64,000 nt of DNA from Alkalibacterium subtropicum (GCF_900112455.1 NZ_FOLT01000005.1:1-64000); one strand, 5' to 3'; counted from the stretch's first letter, positions 8,546-18,168 are shown. Numbers and translations are program-made. The notes: a model not told the origin generated them from the letters alone.

Positions 8546-9538
8546 TTATTTATCTGCATAGACTGCTTTGAGTATGTCCTCAGCTTTTGGATCAGGCATA
8601 GCTTCTGCTTCATCTGTGGCCTGATTGATCTCTTTTTTCAGTTCCGCATCGATTTCTTTCATCTGTTCACGAGTCAGATAGCCTTCATCGATCAGCTGTT
8701 TTTCAAACAGGAGCAGACCGTCGTTTTTCTTCAGGTTTTCAATATCCTCTTTTGAACGGTAGACTGAATGGTCATCATCTGCGGAATGCGAAGTCAGACG
8801 CGTGACCATCATTTCGATCAGTGCCGGTCCAAACCCCTTGCGCGCATCTTCCACGACTTTTTTAAAGGCGAGATAGGATTCGACAAAGTCGTTCCCGTTG
8901 ACCTGTATCCCGGTCATGCCAAATGCCGGTCCGCGGTCTGACAGCTTCTCACTGGCGTACTGTTCGTCTCTTCCAACAGAGATCGCATAGCCGTTGTTCT
9001 CGATCACGAAAATCAGCGGCAGTTTTTTGACACCGGCAAAGTTCATCGCTTCCTGCACTTCGCCCTGATTGGCTGAGCCTTCGCCTGTTGTGGTCAGCGT
9101 CACATAGTCTTTTTTAGCAAGCTGAGCTCCATAGGCCACACCCGTTGCTACGGTGTACTGCGTGCTGACTGTGGAGGAATGTGAAATGATATTGTGTTCT
9201 TTTGAACCGTAATGGTTTGGCATCTGGCGTCCGTGTGAAGAAGGATCGTCTTCTTTCCCGAGCGACCCCAGCATGATATCCTTGGGCGTCATGCCCCAGA
9301 CCAGGCAGGGGGTCATGTCACGGTAATAAGGCAGGAAATAGTCTTTCTCATGCTCGAAAGCCATCGCCATCGCCACTTGTCCCACTTCATGTCCCTGTCC
9401 AGAGATATTGAAGGAGGTCTTGCCGATACGCGTCAGCTGCCAGAGACGTTCGTCCAGACGCCGTCCCATTAGTACGTGACGATAAGCCTGGATGATTTCT
9501 TCTTTACTTAATCCTGATTCTTTCAGTTTTTTCATCAT
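8546..9538 (-). CDS. bkdA: Branched-chain 2-oxo acid dehydrogenase E1 alpha
   Basis: A 330-residue E1 alpha subunit that decarboxylates branched-chain 2-oxo acids with thiamine diphosphate. The cofactor motif is TTTGEGSANQGEVQEAMNFA with ENNGYAIS about 30 residues on, and RLTSHSADDDHSVYRS is the loop that is phosphorylated in eukaryotic homologues. The start MMKKLKESGL is preceded by a modest AGTGAG site. It follows lpd by 18 bases. Confidence 0.93.
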   Translation of the reverse strand: MMKKLKESGLSKEEIIQAYRHVLMGRRLDERLWQLTRIGKTSFNISGQGHEVGQVAMAMAFEHEKDYFLPYYRDMTPCLVWGMTPKDIMLGSLGKEDDPSSHGRQMPNHYGSKEHNIISHSSTVSTQYTVATGVAYGAQLAKKDYVTLTTTGEGSANQGEVQEAMNFAGVKKLPLIFVIENNGYAISVGRDEQYASEKLSDRGPAFGMTGIQVNGNDFVESYLAFKKVVEDARKGFGPALIEMMVTRLTSHSADDDHSVYRSKEDIENLKKNDGLLLFEKQLIDEGYLTREQMKEIDAELKKEINQATDEAEAMPDPKAEDILKAVYADK

Positions 9539-9556
9539 CTGTTCACACTCACTTTC

Positions 9557-10972
9557 TTATTTATGAACTGCTCGTTTATAGACATCTAAAGAGGCTTCCA
9601 TGATCGCTTCAGACAGTGTCGGATGCGGATGGATCGCTTCACCGATCTCCAGAGGAGTGGCATTCATATAGATTGCCGTACTGACTTCTGAAATCAGATC
9701 CGTTGCATGCGGGCCGATGATGGACACGCCGATCAGGTCATCCGTTTCCTCGTCTCTCATCACTTCCACAAAACCGTCAGAGCCTCCGTGGATCAGCGCT
9801 TTACCGATCCCGTTGAAGTGGAAGGTCCCCATTTTGACTTTTTTGCCTTCCGGCAGCGTTTCTTTCGTATAGCCCACACTTGCGATTTCAGGGTTCGTAT
9901 ACGTACAGCGCGGGACATTCAGATAATTGATCGGTTCGCTCGTTTCCTTGATCATATGTTCGACGGCCAGTTCGCCTTCTTTCATGGCCACATGAGCCAG
10001 CTGCAGCGTATCGATGCAGTCGCCGATGGCATAAATATGACTTTCTGTGGTCTGAAAATGATCATTCACTTGTATGCCTTTAGCATCGTATTTGACCGAA
10101 GTGTTTTGGAGTCCGATCCCCTCCACGTTCGGTTTTCTGCCGATCGCGACCATGACTTTATCAAAGTCCAACGGTGAGTCTTTTCCTTTTACAGATATCT
10201 TGACTTTCCCATTCGTTTTATCAACACCTTCAACGAGCTGGCTGAGTTCAACCTTGATGCCACGCTTTTCAAACTGTTTCTTGAGGGCTTTTGAAATGGT
10301 CTTGCTTTCATTGACGACGAGCCGGTCGAGGGCTTCAAAAATCGTCACATCCACGCCCAGCCCGTGCAGCAATGATGCCCATTCGACACCGATCACACCG
10401 CCGCCGATAATGGCGATGGATTCCGGCAGTTCTTCCAGCTGCAGCATGCCATTGGAAGACAAAATCGTTTCTTCATCCAGCGGTAAATGCGGCAGGGTCG
10501 CCGGACTGGATCCGGTCGCAATGATCAGTTTCTTTGAAACATAAATTTCTTCTTCCTTGTCTTCATCATCAAAGGTCACCGCCACAGCACCGGACACCGG
10601 CGAGAAGATCGACGGACCTAATACTGCCCCTTTGCCATGGACGACTTTGATTTTGTTTTTCTTCATCAGTCCCTGTACGCCCTGGTGCAGCTGGTCTACA
10701 ATGGCCTGTTTCCGCTCATTGACCTTGGTGAAGTTGACTTGAGCCGCGTCACTGACGTCTACACCATATTTACCAGCCGCCTTCAGGGTTTCCATGACTT
10801 CCGCACTTCTAAGCAGTGCTTTTGTGGGAATGCATCCCCAATGCAGGCAGGTGCCCCCCAGCTTGCCCTGTTCAATGAGCACGACATCCATGCCCGCTTT
10901 CGCAGCCTGGATCGCCGCGACATATCCGCCTGTCCCTCCGCCTAATATCAGGAGTTCAGTTTCTATCGCCAT
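9557..10972 (-). CDS. lpd: Dihydrolipoamide dehydrogenase E3 of the bkd complex
   Basis: A 471-residue flavoprotein disulfide reductase. It has the N-terminal FAD loop (LGGGTGGYVAAIQAAKAG), the redox disulfide GGTCLHWGCIPTK at about residues 40-52, the NAD loop (AIIGGGVIGVEWAS) and the C-terminal HPHPTLSEAI pair. Its start overlaps the buk stop by 10 bases, so translation is probably coupled. It reoxidises the lipoyl arm of BkdC. Confidence 0.94.
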   Translation of the reverse strand: MAIETELLILGGGTGGYVAAIQAAKAGMDVVLIEQGKLGGTCLHWGCIPTKALLRSAEVMETLKAAGKYGVDVSDAAQVNFTKVNERKQAIVDQLHQGVQGLMKKNKIKVVHGKGAVLGPSIFSPVSGAVAVTFDDEDKEEEIYVSKKLIIATGSSPATLPHLPLDEETILSSNGMLQLEELPESIAIIGGGVIGVEWASLLHGLGVDVTIFEALDRLVVNESKTISKALKKQFEKRGIKVELSQLVEGVDKTNGKVKISVKGKDSPLDFDKVMVAIGRKPNVEGIGLQNTSVKYDAKGIQVNDHFQTTESHIYAIGDCIDTLQLAHVAMKEGELAVEHMIKETSEPINYLNVPRCTYTNPEIASVGYTKETLPEGKKVKMGTFHFNGIGKALIHGGSDGFVEVMRDEETDDLIGVSIIGPHATDLISEVSTAIYMNATPLEIGEAIHPHPTLSEAIMEASLDVYKRAVHK

Positions 10973-12072
10973 CTAATCCCCTCGTTTCCTCTCTCGTTTA
11001 TCTCGCTGTATCGTTTCGGTTCTTCTTCCTTATTCAGCACACGCATGACCCCTTCATGCAGGGCATCCATTTCCATCTCGCCCGGCATGACTTCGACCGG
11101 AGCGATCCATGACACGCGCTCTTTGATATGCTTCACAATTAATTCACCATAAGTGGCTCCGCCAGTCAGGATGATAAAGTCGACATTTCCTTTGAGCACT
11201 GTGGCCATTTCGCCGATCGCCTTGGCCACCTGATAGGTCATCGCTTGGAGGATGAGCTCTGCTTCCTGGTTACCACTGTTTATCATTTCAAGCACGTTTC
11301 TTATATCGATCTCGTTCAGGTATGACTTCATCCCGCCCTGACCGGCAAGCCGCTTTTTGATCTGATCCAGATCGAGCTCCTCATCCAGAATCATTTTCGC
11401 AAAATCATAAAGAGGCAGACTGCCTGTGCGTTCCGGTGTGAAGGGGCCTTCACCGTCCAGTCCGTTGACAACATCGATCATCTTGCCGTTTTGATGGGCA
11501 CCGATACTGGCTCCACCGCCTAAATGAGCGACGATCACATTGCTGCTTTCATACATTTTATCCTTTTGACGAAGTATTTTCCTTGCCACAGCCTTCTGAT
11601 TCAGGGCGTGGACCACGCTGCGGCGTTCGATCCCCTTAAGGCCCGACACCCGCGCAACCTCGTCCAGTTCATCGACGACGACCGGATCAACGATATAGGC
11701 ACTGATACCCGCCAGCTCGGCGATCTCATTGGCCAGGATCGCCCCCAAGTTTGATGCATGCGTGTTGTATTTTTCCTCCCGCAGATCCTGGAGCATTTCT
11801 TCTTCAACAAGGTACGTCCCGCCCGGGATCGGTTTCAACAGTCCCCCCCGCCCTACAACGGCCACTAGATCCTCAGGTTGGACTCCCTCAGATTCCATAA
11901 AACCTAAAATAAGTTTATTTCTAAATTCTTTCTGATCAATGATCCTCTCAAACTGAGCCAGTTCTTCATTGGTGTGACGGATGGTGTCTGTCGCTACCAC
12001 ATCTTTTTCATTGTACAAAGCTACCTTCATGGATGTTGACCCCGGATTGATGACTAATATCAGTTTTTTCAT
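10963..12072 (-). CDS. buk: Butyrate (branched-chain acid) kinase
   Basis: A 369-residue ASKHA-fold kinase that makes ATP from acyl phosphate. LVINPGSTSMKVALYN is the N-terminal phosphate loop, and AHLGGGASIGAHQNGKMIDV and ILTGGATYGELI are the other family motifs. With ptb it conserves energy from isovaleryl-, isobutyryl- or 2-methylbutyryl-CoA, as in the Enterococcus ptb-buk-bkd operon. It lies 22 bases after ptb. Confidence 0.93.
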   Translation of the reverse strand: MKKLILVINPGSTSMKVALYNEKDVVATDTIRHTNEELAQFERIIDQKEFRNKLILGFMESEGVQPEDLVAVVGRGGLLKPIPGGTYLVEEEMLQDLREEKYNTHASNLGAILANEIAELAGISAYIVDPVVVDELDEVARVSGLKGIERRSVVHALNQKAVARKILRQKDKMYESSNVIVAHLGGGASIGAHQNGKMIDVVNGLDGEGPFTPERTGSLPLYDFAKMILDEELDLDQIKKRLAGQGGMKSYLNEIDIRNVLEMINSGNQEAELILQAMTYQVAKAIGEMATVLKGNVDFIILTGGATYGELIVKHIKERVSWIAPVEVMPGEMEMDALHEGVMRVLNKEEEPKRYSEINERGNEGIRWR

Positions 12073-12094
12073 AAATGACCTCCTATTGCCTTTC

Positions 12095-12925
12095 CTATTC
12101 TGTTATCTGCATCAAAGCAAATTTCAATGCGTACAATTTACTCTGGACCTCATCGCTGCGTGACGTCAGAACGATCGGCACTTTTGTCCCGACAATCGTT
12201 CCGCCCATGATCGCTTCTCCAAAGAGAAGGAAGGATTTGTAGAGGACGTTCCCGACATCGATGTTTGGAACGACCAGGATATCTGCGTCGCCTTGAATCG
12301 GCCCTTCAAATTTTTTGTGTGCCACCGCTGTTTTTGATAAGGACAAATCAAGAGACAGCGGTCCGTATACAGTAGCCTCTTCATTATCTTTGAAGCGCCC
12401 TGTTATTTCCCTGGCTAGTACAGAAGACGGCATTTTGGGGTTATAGTTTTCTGCCGCACTGATCAGGGAGACTTTCGGATGTGTCAGACCAATGGCTTTC
12501 CCTACGTTCAGAACATTTTCGATGATCAGTTCCAGCTGGTCTTCTGTCGGAGTGATATTCATTCCCGCATCCGTTAAAAGGATCTGTCTGTCCAGGGCGG
12601 GCAGTTTGACTAAGGCTACATGTGACAGCAGTTCCTGCGTTTTCAGATCATGTTCTTTTTTTAACACTTCTTTCAATAAGGTGTGCGTCTGGATGCCGCC
12701 TTTCAGCAGAATATCGGCTTCCTTACTGACGACAGCTTCAACAGTCTGTCGGACCATTTCTTCCTCGCTGTCACACTGTATGTATTCCCAGGTGCCTTCA
12801 TGATCGATGTCGGGTTCTGTGTCGAAAAGTTTAAATTTCACACTGTCTTTGAATTCGATCTGGCTGAGTCTCGCCAGTTCCAGAATTTCTTCTCTAGCCC
12901 CTCCGGCTACCGCTACTGTTGGCAT
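12095..12925 (-). CDS. ptb: Phosphate butyryltransferase (branched-chain acyl-CoA)
   Basis: A 276-residue phosphotransacylase that converts acyl-CoA and phosphate to acyl phosphate. Motifs include PTVAVAGGAREEILE at the start, ILLKGGIQTHTLLKEVL and ADILVVPNIDVGNVLYKSF. The ATG at 12925 is chosen because AGGGAG lies 8 bases before it; a GTG three codons earlier overlaps the site. It is the first gene of the operon, with a cre-like site just upstream. Confidence 0.92.
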   Translation of the reverse strand: MPTVAVAGGAREEILELARLSQIEFKDSVKFKLFDTEPDIDHEGTWEYIQCDSEEEMVRQTVEAVVSKEADILLKGGIQTHTLLKEVLKKEHDLKTQELLSHVALVKLPALDRQILLTDAGMNITPTEDQLELIIENVLNVGKAIGLTHPKVSLISAAENYNPKMPSSVLAREITGRFKDNEEATVYGPLSLDLSLSKTAVAHKKFEGPIQGDADILVVPNIDVGNVLYKSFLLFGEAIMGGTIVGTKVPIVLTSRSDEVQSKLYALKFALMQITE

Positions 12926-12944
12926 AGTTTCCACTCCCTATTAT

Positions 12945-12959
12945 TTGTAAGCGCTTTAT
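12945..12959 (-). promoter_or_regulatory. Catabolite-responsive element (cre)-like site
   Basis: TTGTAAGCGCTTTAT lies about 20 bases before the ptb start and matches the CcpA site pattern TGWAANCGNTNWCA in all but the outer end. Repression of branched-chain acid use by sugars fits its place at the head of the operon. Only sequence similarity supports it. Confidence 0.5.
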
Positions 12960-13284
12960 TTAAGTTTACCTGATATTACAGATTTAGCAAATACTTTATA
13001 TAAATAGAGGTATAAATTTTATTTATAAGTAAAAAAGCTCCAGTCCCGAGCTGACCTCTTAATTTAAAGTATAAGAAAGGGATTATCTTTAATATCGACT
13101 AACTTTCTTTTGTTATCATTAATAAATTAATTTATAGCTTTTAGTTATGATTTATGCCATTTCCGATATGTAGAAGGTTGAGTGGAACGTCTACCACGAC
13201 CAGTACTCGCTTATTATCCACTTAAGTCATTTGATTGCCCTTTCGGATCGGCTTTTACTGATCAGCCGGTCTAAACAAACTTAG

Positions 13285-13583
13285 TTGAGTCCACCCGACC
13301 TCTTCAACTTGATGAGCAGTACGTAAAATCAATTTTTATGCCAAGTCGATCGACTGATTTCATCGGGTAGTCACTTTTTGAGCCCTGTAGTGACTACTCA
13401 AGGGTTAAATTATTCTGGGATGGAAGGTGAATGGTATTCTGTGGAATGCCCGTCTAAGAAACTAAGCTGACTGGTCACTATCAGCTGATTCTATCGCCAA
13501 CCGGAGAGTCAATTAAGATCGGATAGACAGAACATTCACCTTTTAGTGACCACCCATCCTAAACTTTTCGCCAGCGGACACTA
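13285..13583 (+). repeat. 299-bp structured intergenic repeat, copy 1
   Basis: This stretch aligns end to end, without net gaps, with the reverse complement of 36532-36830. Shared landmarks occur at the same offsets in both: GTAGTCACT at offset 82, GGTCACTATCAGC at 188 and TAGTGAC at 259. The right end is CAGCGGACACTA. The landmarks pair with each other: GTAGTCACT with AGTGACTAC, and TGGTCACTA with TAGTGACCA. By eye a little over half the bases match, so the copies are old. Function and family are unknown. Confidence 0.75.
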
Positions 13584-13773
13584 CCAGACAGTCATGTGTA
13601 AAATGACGAATGATCATGATGAAGTCGTTAATACATGGGCGACCTGGAGAAAGGATTTTAATTGGACTAAAAAATAAGGGTCTTATTTGTACTAGGCGAG
13701 TAGAGTCTTATGGCCTGATTTACATGTACGGGAAAAAAATAATGTTCCAGCATCGATTGGAGAGATATACAAA

Positions 13774-13814
13774 GCAGAACACCGTCAAATATAGGATATT
13801 CGACGGTGTTCTGC
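13774..13814 (-). terminator. Long hairpin, probable terminator of the SDR gene
   Basis: GCAGAACACCGTC pairs with GACGGTGTTCTGC, and the stem continues through AATAT/ATATT to a 3-base loop. On the minus strand it is followed by a broken T tract. It lies about 90 bases after the SDR stop. Confidence 0.6.
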
Positions 13815-13900
13815 TTGATGATTATTTTAAGCCGATCTTCTTCTTTTTCGACCGGGTATATGCTTAGTAAAACTTCCAGCTCTTCATATCGAGTTGTGGA

Positions 13901-15079
13901 TCAATGACTTAAATGACTGATTTTTCTTTTCATTTTTCCATACTTCCACGCTTGTTTAGGATGCTTGAACATCACCTTGGTCTTTTTCATACGATACGCT
14001 TCTTTGATTTTTTGTGCTTTAGTTTTTTTCTTTCCGGAAAACAGCAGGAACGATAAACTCGTCACACCAACAATAGTCAATGGCACTAGAAACAGCAGAG
14101 GGTGCTTTTTAGCTTTGACCATCCAGCTTCCTTTACGCGTCCTGCCACTGCTGTCACCTCTTTCATTCAGCTGCTCGCCTTCTCCGTACAATGTACTCTG
14201 AAGCGGTGACTCTGCATCACCCGACTCGTCATAATTAGTACTGTAGATCGATTTTTCAAGATAACGGTCGGTCAAGCGTGGCAGTAAAGCCCCCATCAAG
14301 CTCATCACTTTCGACTGACCACCGACATACATGTCCCTTACCGGATGTTCAGCAGCGTAAAGAATAGATGTCGCCACGCTTTCCGGCGGATACATCATGC
14401 CGTCATGAGACGGGGCTTTATCGATATAACTGGCAGCATGTGTTGGATAAGGCGTATCTACCCGCGCCGGATGGATCTGGGTCACAACGACCGGCAGATG
14501 TTCCTTTTCCGCCTCCATTCTCAAGGCATCCGTGAAACTGTGCACGGCAAACTTGGATGACGAATAGGTTCCCTGTATCGGGAAAGTCCGGTTGCCAAGT
14601 ACACTGCCCATATTGATCAGTGCGCCAGCTGTTTCTTTCTCTCTGAAATGATCGATCGCTGCCAGTGATCCGTAAACGGTCCCCCAATAATTGATTTCAA
14701 ACAGCTCACGGGCATCAACGATCGGGATATCAGTCAGGTGTCCGTATATGGCGACTGCCGCATTGTTCACCCAGGTATCAAAACCGCCAAAGGCTTCGAC
14801 CGCTTTTTCGGCCAGCTGTTTTACTTCTTCTTCTTTTGATACATCCATTTCAAAATAGACGGCTTCCGTTTTTTCGCTCAGTTCGTCTGTTAATGTTTCC
14901 AGTGCTGCTTTTTCACGCCCTGCCAAAACGAGCTTTGCTCCTTTATCAGCAGCCATGCGTGCCGTAACAAGTCCAATACCGCTTGTGGCACCTGTAATGA
15001 CGACGACCTGATCTTTCACTTTCTTCAGCTTCAACGATAGACTGTTTAACGGTTTTCTGTCTTTGATTTCGCACTGCAT
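13901..15079 (-). CDS. Short-chain dehydrogenase/reductase with C-terminal membrane anchor
   Basis: A 392-residue protein. Residues 20-260 are an SDR: the NADP loop VVITGATSGIG, NNAAVAIYG and the catalytic YSSSK with the upstream serine in NMGSVLGN. After an acidic linker, a membrane helix (HPLLFLVPLTIVGVTSLSFL, about 335-355) and a very basic tail (KKKTKAQKIKEAYRMKKTK) follow. The C-terminal anchor is an addition to a classical SDR and suggests a lipid or other membrane substrate. The ATG at 15079 follows AAGGAGG. Substrate is not known. Confidence 0.85.
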   Translation of the reverse strand: MQCEIKDRKPLNSLSLKLKKVKDQVVVITGATSGIGLVTARMAADKGAKLVLAGREKAALETLTDELSEKTEAVYFEMDVSKEEEVKQLAEKAVEAFGGFDTWVNNAAVAIYGHLTDIPIVDARELFEINYWGTVYGSLAAIDHFREKETAGALINMGSVLGNRTFPIQGTYSSSKFAVHSFTDALRMEAEKEHLPVVVTQIHPARVDTPYPTHAASYIDKAPSHDGMMYPPESVATSILYAAEHPVRDMYVGGQSKVMSLMGALLPRLTDRYLEKSIYSTNYDESGDAESPLQSTLYGEGEQLNERGDSSGRTRKGSWMVKAKKHPLLFLVPLTIVGVTSLSFLLFSGKKKTKAQKIKEAYRMKKTKVMFKHPKQAWKYGKMKRKISHLSH

Positions 15080-15228
15080 AATATTTTTCCTCCTTATTAA
15101 TTCATGACTAAACTTTTATCTGAACTGCTTACATGTTTAATTTTAAAGTATCCAGGGCAGAATCCTCAAATCATACAGCCTAAACAATGAACCTCTGTGT
15201 CTGTCATCCACCGCAGTCTCCGAACTAA

Positions 15229-15279
15229 AAACCCCAATATGAGACTGCCATACTGCACATAGTCTCTTATTGGGGTTTA
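15229..15279. terminator. Bidirectional hairpin terminator
   Basis: AACCCCAATA and TATTGGGGTT arms with an inner GAGACT/AGTCTC stem, flanked by A and T tracts. It lies 40 bases after the dioxygenase-like gene on the minus strand. Confidence 0.75.
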
Positions 15280-15320
15280 TCAGTCAATTTCGGTTTATCT
15301 CCATTGTCTTGATCGATCCG

Positions 15321-16304
15321 TTATTCATACTCTTTTTCAAAGGTTTTAGTGCTTCTAACTGTATCGATGTGCCGGACTTCATTTTCGATGATCTCACGCT
15401 GAGGTTCGAGAAACGGTGGCAGTGACAGTTTTTCACCCAGTGTTTCATACGGTTCATCTTCCATAAACCCTGGCCCCTCAGTTGCCAGTTCGACCAGTAT
15501 GCCGGCAGTCACCCGCGCATAAAGCGAGCCGAAGTAAAACCGGTTCACGTAACCTGAATGAGGCAGTTTGACGGCCTGATATTTTTCTTTCCAGTTTTCG
15601 AGATCGTCTTTATCCTCTACACGAAAAGCCAAATGGTGAACAGTTCCGTATCCCTGCTGATGACGTTCTAGCTCCGTGTTATGTTCCACGACCACTTCTG
15701 CACCATTGCCGCCCTCGCCCATTTCAAAGAGATACAGATCATCTTCTGAAGCGATCTGCTTCATGTCATAGACCTGTTCCAGCACGGCTTTAATGTAGTC
15801 CAGATCCTGATAGCGCAGGAACATGCGGCCCAGCCCAGTGATCGCGAATTCCAAGGGGATCGGTCCGTTCTGCCATGGCGTGCCTGACTCTACACCCTCA
15901 TTGTTCTCGTCAGAAATCAGCTGATAGTTCTGATCATCAAAGTCGACAAAAGGCAGGACTTTCTTGCCGAACTGTACCTGAACGTCTTCGTGCTTGACTT
16001 CCAGACGGTCGAACCGCTTGACCCAGTAATTGAGTGCAGCATCTGACGGTACGCGGAAACTCGTCCGTGCGATTTCGTCATTCCCGTGAACACCTTTTTG
16101 TATGCCAGGAAAATCGAAGAAGGTCATGTCTGTCCCCGCACTGCCTGTGTCATCCGCAAAGAATAAATGATAGGTTTGAATGTCGTCCTGATTGACTGTT
16201 TTCTTGACTAGTCGCACGCCCAATACATGTGTAAAAAAGTCATAAATTTTTTCGGCACTGCTGGTGATAGCCGTTACATGATGGATCCCTTTTAATTGCT
16301 TCAT
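15321..16304 (-). CDS. Ring-cleaving dioxygenase-like protein (MhqA/MhqO type, VOC fold)
   Basis: A 327-residue protein with two vicinal-oxygen-chelate halves. Probable metal ligands are His in GIHHVTAI, His in TVHHLAFRV and Glu in ILVELATEGPGF. This matches the MhqA/MhqE/MhqO group, which is induced by hydroquinones and catechols in Bacillus and takes part in thiol-dependent detoxification. The ATG at 16304 has an AGGAGG site. It stands alone between terminators; together with the flavin reductase at the window start it suggests quinone exposure, though no regulator is adjacent. Confidence 0.85.
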   Translation of the reverse strand: MKQLKGIHHVTAITSSAEKIYDFFTHVLGVRLVKKTVNQDDIQTYHLFFADDTGSAGTDMTFFDFPGIQKGVHGNDEIARTSFRVPSDAALNYWVKRFDRLEVKHEDVQVQFGKKVLPFVDFDDQNYQLISDENNEGVESGTPWQNGPIPLEFAITGLGRMFLRYQDLDYIKAVLEQVYDMKQIASEDDLYLFEMGEGGNGAEVVVEHNTELERHQQGYGTVHHLAFRVEDKDDLENWKEKYQAVKLPHSGYVNRFYFGSLYARVTAGILVELATEGPGFMEDEPYETLGEKLSLPPFLEPQREIIENEVRHIDTVRSTKTFEKEYE

Positions 16305-16701
16305 AATTTAGTTCCTCCTGATAAGTCTGCCTTTGGTTTTCATTTCGAATTCGAGATAATTATAGCGTATACACTAGACTTAGTCAAACATTCGCTATCT
16401 TTGCCGGCCTTTATTGCTTAGTCGAACTATCGGTTCAAAATGTTCCAAGAGCAATAAGCTCAAAACAAGAACAATATACAGACAAAAAAAGTCACTATAA
16501 CTCTTCTCAGGAGTTTATAGTGACCGTCTCTGTTATACAGCGCATTAAAAATCACCGATGATAAAAAAATAACTGACCGGTCAGGATTTCTGCTCGGCTA
16601 AAATAAAGCTCCCAGCTTATTTATAACTGGGGGAGCACACACCAATCCATCAAGATAAAGACCTCTTTCAATTATCGGCTCAGTCTCAGAAAAAGGAAGC
16701 G
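16305..16701. other. Intergenic region with two hairpins
   Basis: No gene is seen. A strong stem-loop at 16491-16524 (GTCACTATAACTC with GAGTTTATAGTGAC) shares the GTCACTA/TAGTGAC core with the 299-bp repeats but is otherwise different. A second hairpin at 16608-16636 (GCTCCCAG/CTGGGGGAGC) lies 65 bases after the glycosyltransferase gene and may be its terminator. Confidence 0.55.
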
Positions 16702-18147
16702 CTAGCCGTTCATCTCCTCTGACTCACTTTTTTGAGGACTGAACGCGGTCCGTGACATTTCGCCCCAGGTTTTATTATGCCGCCTGTACTCAAAGAAAGC
16801 TATGAACCTCCACCAGGCATTTAATTGACGGTACCCGAAATTTTCCAGCACACTGAAAGCGATCAGCACCAGATATTCAGAAATGTTCTCATACTTCGAA
16901 AAATTATATTCATCAAGCATAATAGCGCTGCTGGATAAAAAGATACCATATAGAACAGATACCGCAAGGAAAAGCAGGAAGAATTCCAGACTGATGATCC
17001 CCAGCCAGAATGACACTAAAAATGTGACATAGCCGATTATTTCGACGACGGCGCCCAGCATCTCGACAAAAAAGTAATACGGCATCGCCAGCATGCCTAC
17101 GATCTTGAATTTAGGGTTTAACAGCATTTTTCTATGATTCAGCATACTGTCCATTAAACCTTTGTGCCAGCGTTTACGCTGACTTTTCAGTACGCTCACT
17201 TTTTCAGGGACTTGGGTCCAGCATACCGGATCAGGTACGAACACAATTTTATATGGGGTTTTATTTTCACGCATTCTTCGATGTATTTTAACGATCAATT
17301 CCATATCTTCACCAATCGTATCCTCAGTGTAGCCTCCAGCTTCTATGACGACACTTTTTTTGAATACACCAAAAGCCCCGGATACGATCATCAAGGCATT
17401 GAGGTTGCCCAGACCCAGTCTGCCGAACAAAAAAGCTCTCAAGTATTCCACCGTCTGGAAACGCACCAGATTGCTGGTGCTTAACTTCACTGATTCAATA
17501 AAGCCTTTATCCACAATAGAATCGTTCACTGGTCTGACCACTCCCCCCGAAACAATAACTGTCGGATCTTCAACAAAAGGTCTGATGACTTTGGATAATG
17601 AATCCCTTTCAATGATCGAATCGGCATCGATGGCTGTGATTATCGGATATTCCGCAACATTGATCCCCGCATTCAAAGCATCTGCTTTCCCGCCGTTCTC
17701 TTTATCGATGATGATGATATTTTCAAATAAGGCCGAGAGATAAATGCCTCTGATATCTTTAGTCTTCAATTTTCTTCTGTAGGGCATATCTATTTTTTTT
17801 AATTTAAATTCATAAATCAGCTGTTCCAGCGTTCTGTCTTTCGAGCCATCATTGACTATGATCAGCTGAAATTCACTGTATTCCAGACTCAATAGTGCTT
17901 TCGCATTATCCACTATCGTCTTTTCTTCGTTGTAACTCGGTACAACGATAGATAAGGGAGGCGTATAGCTGGAAGCTGTCATTTCTTCATAGGACCAGTA
18001 TTTCTTTTTCTGTCGGTCAACATACAGCGCACGAATGGAAACAACGAAGAGCAGCGTATAAATGGCATTAATGAAAATCATATAATATAAAACGAAACGA
18101 TTAAAATGCTCGATACTGTTTATTAAAATTTCTGTAAAAAAGTCCAT
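16702..18147 (-). CDS. Processive family 2 glycosyltransferase (polysaccharide synthase)
   Basis: A 481-residue membrane GT2 enzyme of the cellulose/hyaluronan/poly-GlcNAc synthase type. There is one N-terminal membrane segment (about 18-40), then the cytosolic GT-A domain with VNDGSKD, AIDADS and TIGEDMEL, the processivity motif QRKRWHKG near residue 328, and several C-terminal membrane segments. There is no PilZ domain. It is the last gene of a six-gene operon encoding c-di-GMP synthesis and phosphorelay proteins, so polymer export is probably signal-controlled. The polymer is unknown. Confidence 0.88.
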   Translation of the reverse strand: MDFFTEILINSIEHFNRFVLYYMIFINAIYTLLFVVSIRALYVDRQKKKYWSYEEMTASSYTPPLSIVVPSYNEEKTIVDNAKALLSLEYSEFQLIIVNDGSKDRTLEQLIYEFKLKKIDMPYRRKLKTKDIRGIYLSALFENIIIIDKENGGKADALNAGINVAEYPIITAIDADSIIERDSLSKVIRPFVEDPTVIVSGGVVRPVNDSIVDKGFIESVKLSTSNLVRFQTVEYLRAFLFGRLGLGNLNALMIVSGAFGVFKKSVVIEAGGYTEDTIGEDMELIVKIHRRMRENKTPYKIVFVPDPVCWTQVPEKVSVLKSQRKRWHKGLMDSMLNHRKMLLNPKFKIVGMLAMPYYFFVEMLGAVVEIIGYVTFLVSFWLGIISLEFFLLFLAVSVLYGIFLSSSAIMLDEYNFSKYENISEYLVLIAFSVLENFGYRQLNAWWRFIAFFEYRRHNKTWGEMSRTAFSPQKSESEEMNG

Positions 18148-18168
18148 GATCCTCTCCTAAATAATAGT

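Larger units (their letters stand above)
12960..13900. other. Long gene-poor region
   Basis: About 940 bases without a convincing gene. It holds a short AGCTC/GAGCT hairpin near 13038, the 299-bp repeat copy 1 (13285-13583) and the hairpin at 13774-13814. An open frame at 13610-13867 on the plus strand has no ribosome site in register, reads through the hairpin and has no recognisable composition, so I do not call it. Confidence 0.6.

Noticed and set aside
13610-13867. 85-residue open frame on the plus strand
   Set aside because: No ribosome site, unlikely composition, and it runs through a strong hairpin.
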